From Piscinibacter gummiphilus (GTDB lineage Bacteria; Pseudomonadota; Gammaproteobacteria; Burkholderiales; Burkholderiaceae_C), in the NCBI RefSeq assembly GCF_032681285.1, contig NZ_CP136336.1:3025001-3089000 (forward strand): a DNA stretch of 64,000 nucleotides, read 5' to 3'. Positions 43,571 to 51,943 of the stretch are shown in pieces. A model generated the notes under the pieces. It was given only the letters and a program-made list of their open reading frames with translations, did not search any database and was not told where the DNA came from. A program made the position numbers and the translations under genes. The first letter of the stretch is position 1. The number at the start of each line of letters is the position of its first letter.

Positions 43571-44386
43571 GTGCGAATGCTCGAGATCGAGATCGCCGCC
43601 CGCAGCGAGGTGGGTGGGCGCAACCACAACGAAGACGACCTGCGCCACGGGCACAACGGGCCGTTCTGGTACGCCGTGCTGTCCGACGGCGCGGGCGGCC
43701 ACAAGGGCGGCGCCATCGCGTCCGACCTGGTGGTGCGCCTCACCGCCCATGCGCTGCAAAACGCCGTCCAGGCCTCACCCGGCGAGCTCACGCAGCTCGT
43801 GCTGCAGGCACACGACGCGGTGGTGCAGCAGCAGGAGAAACAGCAACGCGACCGCATGCACGCCACGCTCGTCGCCCTTTGGATCGACACGCGGCGCGAG
43901 GAGGCGCTGTGGACGCACGTGGGTGACTCGCGCCTCTACCTTCTGCGCCACGGCCGCGTGCTGCACGTGACGCAAGACGACAGCGTCGTGCAGCAGATGG
44001 TCGCGGCCGGCTACCTCACCCCAGAAGAAGCGCTCAACCACCCCAAGAAGAACCAGTTGCTGGCCGCGATGGGCACCGAAGGCGGCATCGAGCCCAACAC
44101 CACCGAGCGCGCCGCACCTGTCGAAGACGGCGATGCGTTCCTGCTGTGCAGCGATGGCTGGTGGGAGCACTTCGGCCCGCGCGACATCGAGGCGCACTTC
44201 GCCGTGGCCGCCTCGCCCGCCGATTGGCTGCAGCGCATGGCCGAGCACATCGAGCGTCACGCGACCCCGCGACAAGACAACTACAGCGCCATCGCGGTAT
44301 GGGTGGGCGACCCGGCCGAAACCACCCGGCTCAACAGCCTCTGGGGTGACACCGTGCCCGGGCCGCTGCCTCCGGGGGCCGGGTGA
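43571..44386 (+). CDS. pppA: T6SS PP2C-type phosphatase PppA
   Basis: The 271-residue protein is a PP2C-type Ser/Thr phosphatase. Metal-binding and conserved motifs are LSDGAGGHKGG, HVGDSRLYLLRHG, FLLCSDGWWEH and ATPRQDNYSAIAVWVGD. The start is a GTG, with an ATG two codons later equally possible. It removes phosphate from TagH (Fha), opposing PpkA and switching T6SS off. Its TGA stop lies inside the first half-site of the next promoter, so gene end and regulatory site overlap. Confidence 0.95.
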   Translation: MRMLEIEIAARSEVGGRNHNEDDLRHGHNGPFWYAVLSDGAGGHKGGAIASDLVVRLTAHALQNAVQASPGELTQLVLQAHDAVVQQQEKQQRDRMHATLVALWIDTRREEALWTHVGDSRLYLLRHGRVLHVTQDDSVVQQMVAAGYLTPEEALNHPKKNQLLAAMGTEGGIEPNTTERAAPVEDGDAFLLCSDGWWEHFGPRDIEAHFAVAASPADWLQRMAEHIERHATPRQDNYSAIAVWVGDPAETTRLNSLWGDTVPGPLPPGAG

Positions 44387-44425
44387 CCTTGGTCGCTTTC
44401 ACGCAGGCCCCGTTTCGTTCAATAT
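44384..44425 (+). promoter_or_regulatory. Shared-motif promoter of the OmpA-family gene
   Basis: TGAC-CTTG-GTCG (44384-44395) begins at the pppA stop codon. The -10-like hexamer CAATAT (44420-44425) starts exactly 36 nt from the dyad start. Predicted transcription start is near 44432, leaving about 26 nt to the ATG. The OmpA-family gene thus has a separate promoter although it follows pppA closely. Confidence 0.55.
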
Positions 44426-44457
44426 CCAGACCGTCAGAAGACCCGCAGGAGATCGCC

Positions 44458-45027
44458 ATGCGCACCACCCCCCGCCCCGCCTTGAAGCTCGTCGCCACCT
44501 TGCTGGCCGCCACCCTGTGCGCCTCGCCCTGGGCGCAGGAGAGCACCACGCTGCTCAAGGGCAACAAGGTCACCGAGGCCAACCTGCTGGACGCCCTCAC
44601 CCCCGAGCCCGCCCCGGTGCTCACCCGCAGCCTGAAGGTCAGCCGCGACAACAGCGCCGGCGTGCTGGCCGCGCCGAAGAAGAAGGCCAGCGCTTCGCTG
44701 CTCATCACCTTCGAGACCAATTCCGCCGAACTCACCTCCAACGCCAAGCAGCAGCTCGACGTGGTAGCCGCCGCGCTCAAGAACGACCGACTGGCGGACT
44801 ACACCTTCAACGTGGAAGGGCACGCGGACCCGCGCGGGAATTCCGACGCCAACATGCTGCTGTCGCAGCAGCGTGCCGAGAGCGTGCGGGAGTACCTGAT
44901 GGCTCAGCACGGCATCGCGGCTGATCGGCTGAAGGCAGAGGGCAAGGGGGACACCGACTTGCTCAACAAGAAGGTCGTAGCGGCGCCGGAGAATCGGCGG
45001 GTGACGATCGTGACGAATCAGCCTTGA
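44458..45027 (+). CDS. OmpA-family peptidoglycan-binding protein
   Basis: The 189-residue protein starts at ATG 44458 behind CAGGAGATCG; an earlier in-frame start would lie at or before the predicted promoter. The signal peptide is LVATLLAATLCASPWAQ. Residues about 85-189 form an OmpA C-terminal domain: ITFETNSAELTSNAKQQLDV, NVEGHADPRGNSDANMLLSQ, QRAESVREYLM and the closing PENRRVTIVTNQP. This domain binds peptidoglycan. It is likely to be periplasmic or lipid-free outer-membrane associated, and may anchor the T6SS membrane complex, as the OmpA domain of TssL also could. Confidence 0.9.
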   Translation: MRTTPRPALKLVATLLAATLCASPWAQESTTLLKGNKVTEANLLDALTPEPAPVLTRSLKVSRDNSAGVLAAPKKKASASLLITFETNSAELTSNAKQQLDVVAAALKNDRLADYTFNVEGHADPRGNSDANMLLSQQRAESVREYLMAQHGIAADRLKAEGKGDTDLLNKKVVAAPENRRVTIVTNQP

Positions 45028-45440
45028 GTTTTTGACTGCGTGGCGGGTTGCCGGGTCCCGGCCCGGCGGCCGACCTACGGTGGCGGGAGCGCCCTGCGCC
45101 CCCTTTCAAGCACGAGGCGAAGCGAGCCGAGAGTACGAGGCCCGCGAAGCGGGCGAGGGTCTCCCGGGGGCCCTTGAGAGCCGTCGAGCAGCGCAGGGCT
45201 TGGGGTGGCGTGCGAAGCACGCTTCGTGAACTGACTTCGGGCAGCTGTCTGAACGCAGCGAGCGAAGCTCGCGGAGTGAGTTCTGCCCGACACCCCAAGA
45301 CCGAGCAGCGCAGAGCAGTCGGCCCTAGGCCGACCGAGCGAACGGGGTGCCCTTTCTTTTGGTTCCTTTTCTTTGGGCAAGCAAAGAAAAGGGACTCGCC
45401 CGCCGGGGCGAAATCCCGGCAAAGCCACCCACGCAGTGCA
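45028..45440. repeat. Dispersed-repeat intergenic region with nested inverted repeats
   Basis: This 413-base gap has no gene. It holds nested stems: CTTGGGGTG (45199-45207) pairs with CACCCCAAG (45291-45299), and CGGGCAG (45238-45244) pairs with CTGCCCG (45283-45289). A separate 11-bp perfect hairpin follows, CCTTTTCTTTG (45365-45375) with CAAAGAAAAGG (45382-45392). From memory, similar sequence is scattered through many Burkholderiales genomes. The hairpins could end transcription from both converging genes. No transposase is present. Confidence 0.55.
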
Positions 45441-47666
45441 TCACCTCCGCCGCATCCCCCTCCGCATCTGCGCCAACGGCCTCTGCCCCTGCAACTGCCG
45501 CTCGATCCCCGCGTTGAGCGACTCACGCAGCAGATGCACCTCTTCCACGTGCCCGTAAACACCGGGAAAGCGCAGATCCAGCCACAACCACAGCGTGCAA
45601 GACCGCAGCGCCTGCTCCATGCGATCCAGGCGGCTGTGCCCATCGACCGCATCGAGGAACCATGGCCTCCCCGCCTTGCCCACGAGCGCATGCGCCCCCG
45701 CCCATTCCAGGAACTCCACCACCTGCCCTTCGGCCCGCGTATCGACCGGCGCCTGCGCATAGACGAAGCGCTGCTTGAGCGACAGACGCGAGGCCACCCG
45801 ATCCAGCTCGGCCGCAAGGTTAAGCATCTGCTCCAGCTCGGCCACCGCGAAGTGCGCATCGTCGAGCCGCAGCTGCTCCATGAACACATCGAGCACTTCG
45901 CGCAGGCGTGTCTTGCCCAGTCGCGCCGCGATCGTGTCCACATGCCACCCGTTGGGCGCCACCGGCGCCTTGAAGTGGCGCGGGGCCCTTGGTTGCTTGC
46001 CGAGCAGGTCTTTCAGCACCTTCGCAGCATTGGGCTCGGCTTCCTTTAGCACGCCCACGAAGCCTTCTTCGTGGATGCCGAATCGCCCGGCGCGCCCGGC
46101 GATCTGGTGCACCTCGGATTCGTCGAGCGTGCGGTCGGCCACACCATCGAACTTGGTCATGGTGCTGAAGAGCACGCGCCGGATCGGCAGGTTGAGCCCC
46201 ATGCCGATGGCATCGGTCGCCACGAGGATGTGGGACTCGCCGGTGGCGAAACGCTCGGCCTCGCGGCGGCGCACCTCGGGTGGCAATGCACCGTAGACCA
46301 CCGACACCGGGTGGCCGCTGGCGGAGATCTGGTCACGCAGGGTGAGCACATCGCGCCGGCTGAAGGCGACCACCGCATCGCCGTGCTTCAGTGCCGACAC
46401 CGTCACCGGGTGCGGCAGCAGCTCCACGTGCTGCTTGCGCTCGAAATGGCGCACGCTGCAGCGCTCGCCGCACAGGCCGAGCAGGTTCTCGATTGCCGGC
46501 ACCGCAAACGCCGAGCAGATGATGATGACCTCGTTGGCCGGCACGCCGACGATGGCCTGCGTCCACGCCCAGCCGCGGTACGGGTCGAAGATCATCTGCG
46601 CTTCGTCGATCACCGCCACGTCGACCGGGATGCGCGTGGCCATCATCTCGATGGTGCTCGACACCACCTGCGCATGGTCCGCCGGCTGGTTCTCCTCGCC
46701 CGTGAGCAGCGAGCACGGCACCCCGCGCGCCACCAGGCGATCACGCCCTTCGAGCGCCAGCAGCCGCAAGGGCGCGAGGTACACGCCGTTGTGCGCCTGT
46801 GCGAGCTGCTCGAAGGCCGCGTGCGTCTTGCCACTGTTGGGCGGGCCCACATAGAGCGTCACACTGCGTTGCAGCTGGCGTGCGAGTTCGAAGGTGTCGG
46901 GGTAGCCCTGGAAGGCCAGCTCGTGGTTCAGGCCTTCGAGCGTTTCGAGTTCGCGCGCACGATGGGCCCAGCGCTCCTGGGCGCGCGTGCAGGCGTCGGC
47001 CACCACCTCGGGGCTGGTGGTCGCGTGGGTGAGAGCGCATTCCGACTGCAGGCGCGGCAACAGGGAATCGAGATGGCCCGGGCTGTGCACCCGGCTGCGC
47101 GCCACGAGGCGGTCGAGGTGCGCCTGCAGCGCCTGCGCGTGCGGGTAGTCGGGCGTGGGGCCGAGCGCCTCGCGCAGGGCGTCCTGGTCGCCGCTGCGGT
47201 AGTAGGCCCAGACGGCATCGGCCGGCACCGGCACGTGGTGCAGCACCGGCACCTGCCAGCCGGGCTCGGCGAGCTTGAGCACGTGGCTCACCACGCGCGA
47301 CCAGCTGGCGCCTTCGCGCGAGATGCCGAGCGCATCGAGCTCGGCGGTGCGGTCGAGCATCGCCTGCCGCACGTCGGGCCCGGTGCCCACGGCGTCGAGG
47401 TGCCGCAGCGCCATGTCCATCAGCTCGGGGGCGATCCAGCGGCTGGGCCGCGCACCCGACACCGCCTTTTGCAGCAGCACGAGGCCCTGGTCGTCGAGGC
47501 GGGCTTCGACTTCGGCGCCTCGCTCGCCTTCGTAGTCGCTCGGCTTCACGACCTGCGGCAGCAGGTAGGCCGCCTGCCGGATGCGCTCGAAGGCTTGTTT
47601 GTCGATGTGCGGCGGCACCCGGCGCGCATGCCGGGGGTTGGGGAGGTTCAGTATGGCTTCGGACAT
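45441..47666 (-). CDS. SUV3-like DEAD/DEAH-family RNA helicase
   Basis: The 741-residue protein resembles the SUV3/SUPV3L1 helicase of the mitochondrial RNA degradosome. Motif I is GPPNSGKTH (274-282), motif II is DEAQ (354-357) in VAVIDEAQMIFDPYRGWAW, and motif III-type ICSAFAVPAIE follows. Later motifs are VYGALPPEVRRREAERFATG, LVATDAIGMGLNLPIRRVLF and HQIAGRAGRFG. The N-terminal 260 residues are helical and lack a known motif. In mitochondria SUV3 works with PNPase. No nuclease gene is nearby, and this gene does not carry the shared promoter motif. Confidence 0.9.
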   Translation of the reverse strand: MSEAILNLPNPRHARRVPPHIDKQAFERIRQAAYLLPQVVKPSDYEGERGAEVEARLDDQGLVLLQKAVSGARPSRWIAPELMDMALRHLDAVGTGPDVRQAMLDRTAELDALGISREGASWSRVVSHVLKLAEPGWQVPVLHHVPVPADAVWAYYRSGDQDALREALGPTPDYPHAQALQAHLDRLVARSRVHSPGHLDSLLPRLQSECALTHATTSPEVVADACTRAQERWAHRARELETLEGLNHELAFQGYPDTFELARQLQRSVTLYVGPPNSGKTHAAFEQLAQAHNGVYLAPLRLLALEGRDRLVARGVPCSLLTGEENQPADHAQVVSSTIEMMATRIPVDVAVIDEAQMIFDPYRGWAWTQAIVGVPANEVIIICSAFAVPAIENLLGLCGERCSVRHFERKQHVELLPHPVTVSALKHGDAVVAFSRRDVLTLRDQISASGHPVSVVYGALPPEVRRREAERFATGESHILVATDAIGMGLNLPIRRVLFSTMTKFDGVADRTLDESEVHQIAGRAGRFGIHEEGFVGVLKEAEPNAAKVLKDLLGKQPRAPRHFKAPVAPNGWHVDTIAARLGKTRLREVLDVFMEQLRLDDAHFAVAELEQMLNLAAELDRVASRLSLKQRFVYAQAPVDTRAEGQVVEFLEWAGAHALVGKAGRPWFLDAVDGHSRLDRMEQALRSCTLWLWLDLRFPGVYGHVEEVHLLRESLNAGIERQLQGQRPLAQMRRGMRRR

Positions 47667-47813
47667 GGCAGGGCGAGGGGCGACATCGTACCGGGGCGGC
47701 GCCCCGCACTCCCACGGCGACCCTGCGGCACAACGTGTTTCAAAGCCGGATTCGCGGGACGAGGGTGATGGTTGTACCCTTCATTCCCCCTGTGAACCCA
47801 AGACATTTTCTGC

Positions 47814-48506
47814 ATGTTCGGTCGATCAAAACCCGTGGTGCTCGAGTCGTATGGCCACCGGCGCAAGCGTGGCCGCCCTCCCCGCTGGCTGGTGCTCCTG
47901 CTCAGTGGCGTGGCGGTCGGTGTCGCGGGCGTGCTGGTGGTGCAGGAGCGCTACCTCCCGCCACGCCTGTCGGCGAGTGAGTCGTCCAAGCTGCGCACGG
48001 CCTACGACACCACCGAAGCCGAGCGCAAGCGCCTGCAGGAAGCCCTTGGCGAAGCTGAGCGGAAACTCGCCACCACCACCACCCAGAACAAGGCGCTGCA
48101 AGACGAACTCGCCGGCAGCCGCACACGCATCGAGCGGCTCAACCAGGACCTCGCCACCACCGTCGAGGCCCTGCCTCCCGACCCTCGCGGCGGCACGGTC
48201 GAGGTGCGCGCCGGCAAGTTCACCGTACGCGGCGGGTCGCTCGTCTACGACGTGGTGCTCGCACGCGACCGCGCCGGCAACAAGCCCACCACGGGTGTGT
48301 TGCAGTTGCAGGTGGTCGGCAGTTCCGCCAAGAGCCCCCAGGCCACCGTGGCGCTGAAGCCGGTGCCGCTGTCGTTCACCTCGCATGAGGTCGTGAGCGG
48401 CAGCCAGCCGCTGCCCGAAGGCTTCAAGGCACGCGAGGCCACGGTGCAGGTGCTCGACCGCCCCGCGGGCCGCGCCCTGGGCATGCGGGTGATGCTGGTG
48501 AAGTAA
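47814..48506 (+). CDS. Single-pass membrane protein with periplasmic coiled coil
   Basis: The 230-residue protein has a basic N-terminus (GHRRKRGRPPR) and one transmembrane helix (WLVLLLSGVAVGVAGVLVV, about 25-43). A coiled coil follows (about 60-120, with EAERKRLQEALGEAERKL and NKALQDELAGSRTRIERLNQ), then a beta-rich domain (about 125-230, VEVRAGKFTVRGGSLVYDVV, VTLKPVPLSF-like and QVLDRPAGRALGMRVMLV). The orientation suggests a periplasmic coil. No family or function is recognised. Confidence 0.8.
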   Translation: MFGRSKPVVLESYGHRRKRGRPPRWLVLLLSGVAVGVAGVLVVQERYLPPRLSASESSKLRTAYDTTEAERKRLQEALGEAERKLATTTTQNKALQDELAGSRTRIERLNQDLATTVEALPPDPRGGTVEVRAGKFTVRGGSLVYDVVLARDRAGNKPTTGVLQLQVVGSSAKSPQATVALKPVPLSFTSHEVVSGSQPLPEGFKAREATVQVLDRPAGRALGMRVMLVK

Positions 48507-48610
48507 GGATCGTCCGACACGGATTTCGTCCGTGGAAACCCCTGGTTTGGAACGAGCGTTGCCCGAGCTTCTGCACCGGGACCTTCGTTTCGGGCAAAGG
48601 AGTTTCAAAG

Positions 48611-49054
48611 ATGAAAGACGTATCCAAGACCTTGAGCATCGCCGCTGTCATCGCCATGGTGAGCGCCGCAGGCGTGACCATCGCCCAGACCACGAGCGAC
48701 TCGCTTCCGAACAGCAACTCGCCCAACGCGGCATCCGCCCCTGAGGCGCGCCCGTCGACCGAAAACAACCCGCAGAACTCGGCCCTTCCGGCCAACGAAG
48801 GCAACAGCTCGGCAACCCCGGGCGCTGCCGCCACCCCGACGCTTGAACAGCGCCAGGAAGGCTCGGGCAGCATGGGCTCGCGCAACACGCCTGACGTGGG
48901 CACCAGCAGCAGCACCGACTCGTCCTCGTCGAGCTCGTCGACGATGGACAGCAGCTCCACCACGACCTCTCCGTCCAGCGACACCTCGAGCAGCAGCAGC
49001 ACGATGGACAGCTCGTCCAGCAGCGAACTGCCGGCGCGCGCCGACCGTGGCTAA
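48611..49054 (+). CDS. Secreted Ser-rich low-complexity protein ending LPARADRG
   Basis: The 147-residue protein has a signal peptide (IAAVIAMVSAAGVTIAQ) and a disordered Asn/Pro/Ser-rich body. Two Ser-rich tracts near the end (SSSTDSSSSSSSTMDSSS) precede the tail [10 protein letters not shown]. The last eight residues match exactly the end of the protein at 40158-40607, although the bodies differ in composition. The ATG is preceded by AAAGGAGTTTC. It is followed by a clear intrinsic terminator. The function is unknown. Confidence 0.82.
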   Translation: MKDVSKTLSIAAVIAMVSAAGVTIAQTTSDSLPNSNSPNAASAPEARPSTENNPQNSALPANEGNSSATPGAAATPTLEQRQEGSGSMGSRNTPDVGTSSSTDSSSSSSSTMDSSSTTTSPSSDTSSSSSTMDSSSSSELPARADRG

Positions 49055-49076
49055 GCGCTTCGGTGGAGATCACTCA

Positions 49077-49098
49077 ACGGGCCTGCGGGCCCGTTTTT
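49077..49098 (+). terminator. Intrinsic terminator after the Ser-rich protein gene
   Basis: ACGGGCC (49077-49083) and GGCCCGT (49088-49094) form a perfect GC-rich stem around a 4-nt TGCG loop. A five-T run ends at 49098. It ends plus-strand transcription 23 bases after the gene stop and just before the convergent L,D-transpeptidase gene, for which it may also serve, though without a T-run in that direction. Confidence 0.8.
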
Positions 49099-49107
49099 CA
49101 TGCCCGA

Positions 49108-49884
49108 TCAGAGCACCGGCTGGCGCGGAGCCTGGGCGGGCCGGCTGCTCACGCTGCGGGCAAACACCTCCTGCAACGTGCGCTGGTCGGGCAGCACGTA
49201 CACGACCGTCGGCCCCGCCTCCACCATCGGCCTGAGCACCTGCTCGTAGAAGGCCACGGGCAGGTTGATGCAGCCGTTGGAGATGCGGTTGTCGTCGGTG
49301 GTCTCGGAGGCGAGACGCGCAAAACGGCGCTCACTTTCCTTCACCACGCGCACGCGGTGCATCGACACCGCGGCGTCGTAGTCCACCCACACGACGTCTT
49401 CGCCGGTGAGTGTCTCGCCCATTTGTGCGACGAAGCGGCCGGCCGGCGTGATGCGCTCTTCGGGCTTGATCTGCGACAGCGGCTTGTCGCCGATGCCAGG
49501 CGTGCTGTCGTCGCCGAGGGCCGAGCCGAGCAGCGCCGGCACACGCTGCAAGAGCTGGCCCCGAGCGTCGAAGGCCAGCACGTGGGCACCCGGCTTGTCG
49601 ACCACGACGAAGGGCCGCCCCCCGGCATCGCCCGACACCGCCCACTGCACCACCTGCTCCACCTGGGTGGCGGGCACACGCGAAGCCGAAGCAACCGGAA
49701 ATTCGACGCCTGCAGGTGTGGCCGCGCGCACCTGCTGCGGTGGCGGCGTGGACGTGAGACGCACCGCCATTGCGCCGATGGCCAGTTCCGCGGCGATGAA
49801 GACGGCCAGTGACCAGTAGGAGCCGAGCCAGGGCTCTTCGGCCCCGGCACCATTTACCGATTTGCCGTCAGTCTTGCCGTTCAT
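49108..49884 (-). CDS. Membrane-anchored L,D-transpeptidase family protein
   Basis: The 258-residue protein starts at ATG 49884, preceded by CAGGAAGACC. A transmembrane segment (about 25-42, WSLAVFIAAELAIGAMAVRL) anchors a periplasmic domain. The YkuD-type signature is RISNGCINLPV with Cys in SNGC, after MHRVRVVKES. Characteristic PGIGDKPLSQIKPEERITPAG matches the family. It would cross-link or modify peptidoglycan. It lies 85 bases downstream of ppkA on the same strand and could be co-transcribed. Peptidoglycan remodelling is relevant for a T6SS crossing the wall, but the link here is by position only. Confidence 0.85.
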   Translation of the reverse strand: MNGKTDGKSVNGAGAEEPWLGSYWSLAVFIAAELAIGAMAVRLTSTPPPQQVRAATPAGVEFPVASASRVPATQVEQVVQWAVSGDAGGRPFVVVDKPGAHVLAFDARGQLLQRVPALLGSALGDDSTPGIGDKPLSQIKPEERITPAGRFVAQMGETLTGEDVVWVDYDAAVSMHRVRVVKESERRFARLASETTDDNRISNGCINLPVAFYEQVLRPMVEAGPTVVYVLPDQRTLQEVFARSVSSRPAQAPRQPVL

Positions 49885-49969
49885 GGGTCTTCCTGCTCTG
49901 GGTGCCGAGGCACCGGGTGTTCGCTGCCACACCCTGAGCAATCCACACACCCGGCCGGATGCCGACGCT

Positions 49970-51943
49970 TCAGCGCACCTCGTCGATGGTGAGGAGCGTG
50001 GCGCCGTAGGTCGTGTCGCACGCGCCCTGCGCAGGGCACACGGCCTGGCCGACGAAGGGGTTGTCGCGGCCGGTGCGCGCCGCCCACAGCTGCTCGGCCC
50101 GGGCCAGGTCGAACTCGGGAATGTCGTCCTTCGACGAACGAAGGCCCGCCTGCGAGAAATCGCGCGGCAGGCGCGACACCATCGTCACGATGTGGTTCGT
50201 GCCGGGCGGCCCGCCCGCGGTGATCTGCCAGCCCTTGCGGGGAAGCTGCAGTTCCTTGTTGGCCTCGATGCGGTTGTCGCGGTCGATGGCGTTCGGGAAC
50301 AGCAGGTACATGTGGCCCTTGTCGGTGCCACCGAGAAAGACATAGACGTAGCCCGACTGCGAGGCCTTCACGCGGAACTGCAGGCGGTCCTTGCCAATGA
50401 CGATGGCCGATTTGTCGGCCAGCGCGTTCACGCCCAACAGCGGGTCGGCCTGGCGCACGATGTCCTGCAGCGCCGGGACGATGCCGAATGGGGTGGCAGC
50501 CACCGCCGGAGGCGGTGCCACGACGGCCGAGGCCGGAGACGCAGGCGGCTCGACACGGGCCACGGCGGGCGACGCAGCGGCGCTGGGGTCGATGGCCGGT
50601 GGCGCAGCCGGCGCCGGGTCACGCAGGCCGAACCACCAGCCCGCTGCCGCCAGCGCACTCAGCGCCAGGCCACTGGCGACCCACAGGCCGGTGCGCGACG
50701 CTGGTGGTGCGGGATCGGGGTTGAGCAGCTTGATCGGCGGCACGGGTGCGTCGGGCCGGGGCGTTGGTGCGTGCTGGCTGGACGAGGTGGCGGGTGGCGG
50801 TGGGCTCGGCCGTGGTGCCTGCACGGTCACCGCCGGGGCCACCGTGGCCGGACCCAGCACCACCGTGGCGCCGTCGTCGGCCAGCGCCGCATCGGCTACC
50901 GGCGCCGCCCGCATGGCGGCCGATGCCGTCGATGGCGTGCCCGCGCCATAGCTGAAAAGCTGCCGCAGCGCGGCCATGTCCTGCGGGCGGTGTTCGGGGC
51001 GCACCGAGAGACCGAGGTCGATGGCGGCGAGGAATTCCTGCGTGTAGTGCCCGGCCCCGGCCTGCACGGCCGGCACCATGTCGTCGGTCACCATGCGGCT
51101 CACGGAGGGCAGCGGCGCGCGGCCGGTGATGGCGGCGTAGAGCACGGCCGAGAGCGCGTAGACGTCGGTCCAGGCGCCCTGTTTCATCGAGGTCGACTCG
51201 GCGTATTGCTCGATGGGCGCGTAGCCTGATTTCAGGATGACCGTGAGCGCCTGGGTCGCGTCACTGATCACGCGGCGCGCGGCGCCGAAGTCGAGCAGCA
51301 CGGGGCGCACGGCGTGCGGGCGGCCGATCTGCGTGGCGGCCTGCTGCAGCAGCAGGATGTTGTCGGGCGCGATGTCGCGGTGATAGCAGCGCTCGTGGTG
51401 CATCACCTCCAGGGCGTCGATGACGGGGTGCAGCAGCGAGAGCAGCCAGCCCTCGTCGGCACGGGCGCCGTTTTCCACCAGCCACTGCTTGAGCGTCGGG
51501 CCCTGGTAGTACGGCATCACCATGTAGGCGGTGCCGTTCTGCTCCCAGAAGCGGTACACCTTCACGAGCGAGGGGTGGTCGAACGAGGCGAGCAGCTGCG
51601 CTTCGTTCACGAAGCTTCGCAGGCCGAGTTCGAAGGTCTCGCGGTGGCGCATCGAGCGCACCGAGACCTGGTGCTCGCCGTCGCGGTTGGCGAGCGACGA
51701 GGGCATGTATTCCTTGAGCGCGACTACGCGGCCGAGCTGGGTGTCGCGTGCAAGGTAGACGATGCCGAAGCCGCCTTCGCCGATCAGGCCCTCGATCACG
51801 TATTCCTGCAGGCGGTGGCCCAGTGGCAGCGCATTGCCGCTGCCGTCGATCTCAATGCCGGCGCCCGCCACGGAAGTCGTCGCCGACGTTCGGTTGCCCA
51901 TGTTCAGTGTTTCCGTCTTGTCGGGCGGAACGGGAGAACTCAC
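49970..51943 (-). CDS. ppkA: T6SS membrane Ser/Thr kinase PpkA
   Basis: The 657-residue protein starts at a GTG overlapping the tagF stop (GTGA), with a GGAGGG site 7 bases upstream; an alternative ATG is at 51901. The Hanks-type kinase domain (about 35-310) has the glycine loop LIGEGGFGIVYLA, the lysine in VVALKEYMP, the catalytic YHRDIAPDNILLL, DFGAA and GYAPIEQY. A Pro-rich linker leads to one transmembrane helix (GLWVASGLALSALAAAGWWF). The periplasmic end (about 510-657) holds a DUF4384-like domain. PpkA phosphorylates TagH (Fha) to activate T6SS. Confidence 0.94.
   Translation of the reverse strand: MSSPVPPDKTETLNMGNRTSATTSVAGAGIEIDGSGNALPLGHRLQEYVIEGLIGEGGFGIVYLARDTQLGRVVALKEYMPSSLANRDGEHQVSVRSMRHRETFELGLRSFVNEAQLLASFDHPSLVKVYRFWEQNGTAYMVMPYYQGPTLKQWLVENGARADEGWLLSLLHPVIDALEVMHHERCYHRDIAPDNILLLQQAATQIGRPHAVRPVLLDFGAARRVISDATQALTVILKSGYAPIEQYAESTSMKQGAWTDVYALSAVLYAAITGRAPLPSVSRMVTDDMVPAVQAGAGHYTQEFLAAIDLGLSVRPEHRPQDMAALRQLFSYGAGTPSTASAAMRAAPVADAALADDGATVVLGPATVAPAVTVQAPRPSPPPPATSSSQHAPTPRPDAPVPPIKLLNPDPAPPASRTGLWVASGLALSALAAAGWWFGLRDPAPAAPPAIDPSAAASPAVARVEPPASPASAVVAPPPAVAATPFGIVPALQDIVRQADPLLGVNALADKSAIVIGKDRLQFRVKASQSGYVYVFLGGTDKGHMYLLFPNAIDRDNRIEANKELQLPRKGWQITAGGPPGTNHIVTMVSRLPRDFSQAGLRSSKDDIPEFDLARAEQLWAARTGRDNPFVGQAVCPAQGACDTTYGATLLTIDEVR

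Noticed and set aside
47766..47807. Possible tenth dyad (TGAT-GGTT-GTAC) with GACATT 36 nt downstream, before the coiled-coil membrane protein
   Set aside because: Both half-sites are poor matches and the hexamer is weak. It is not distinguishable from chance by eye.
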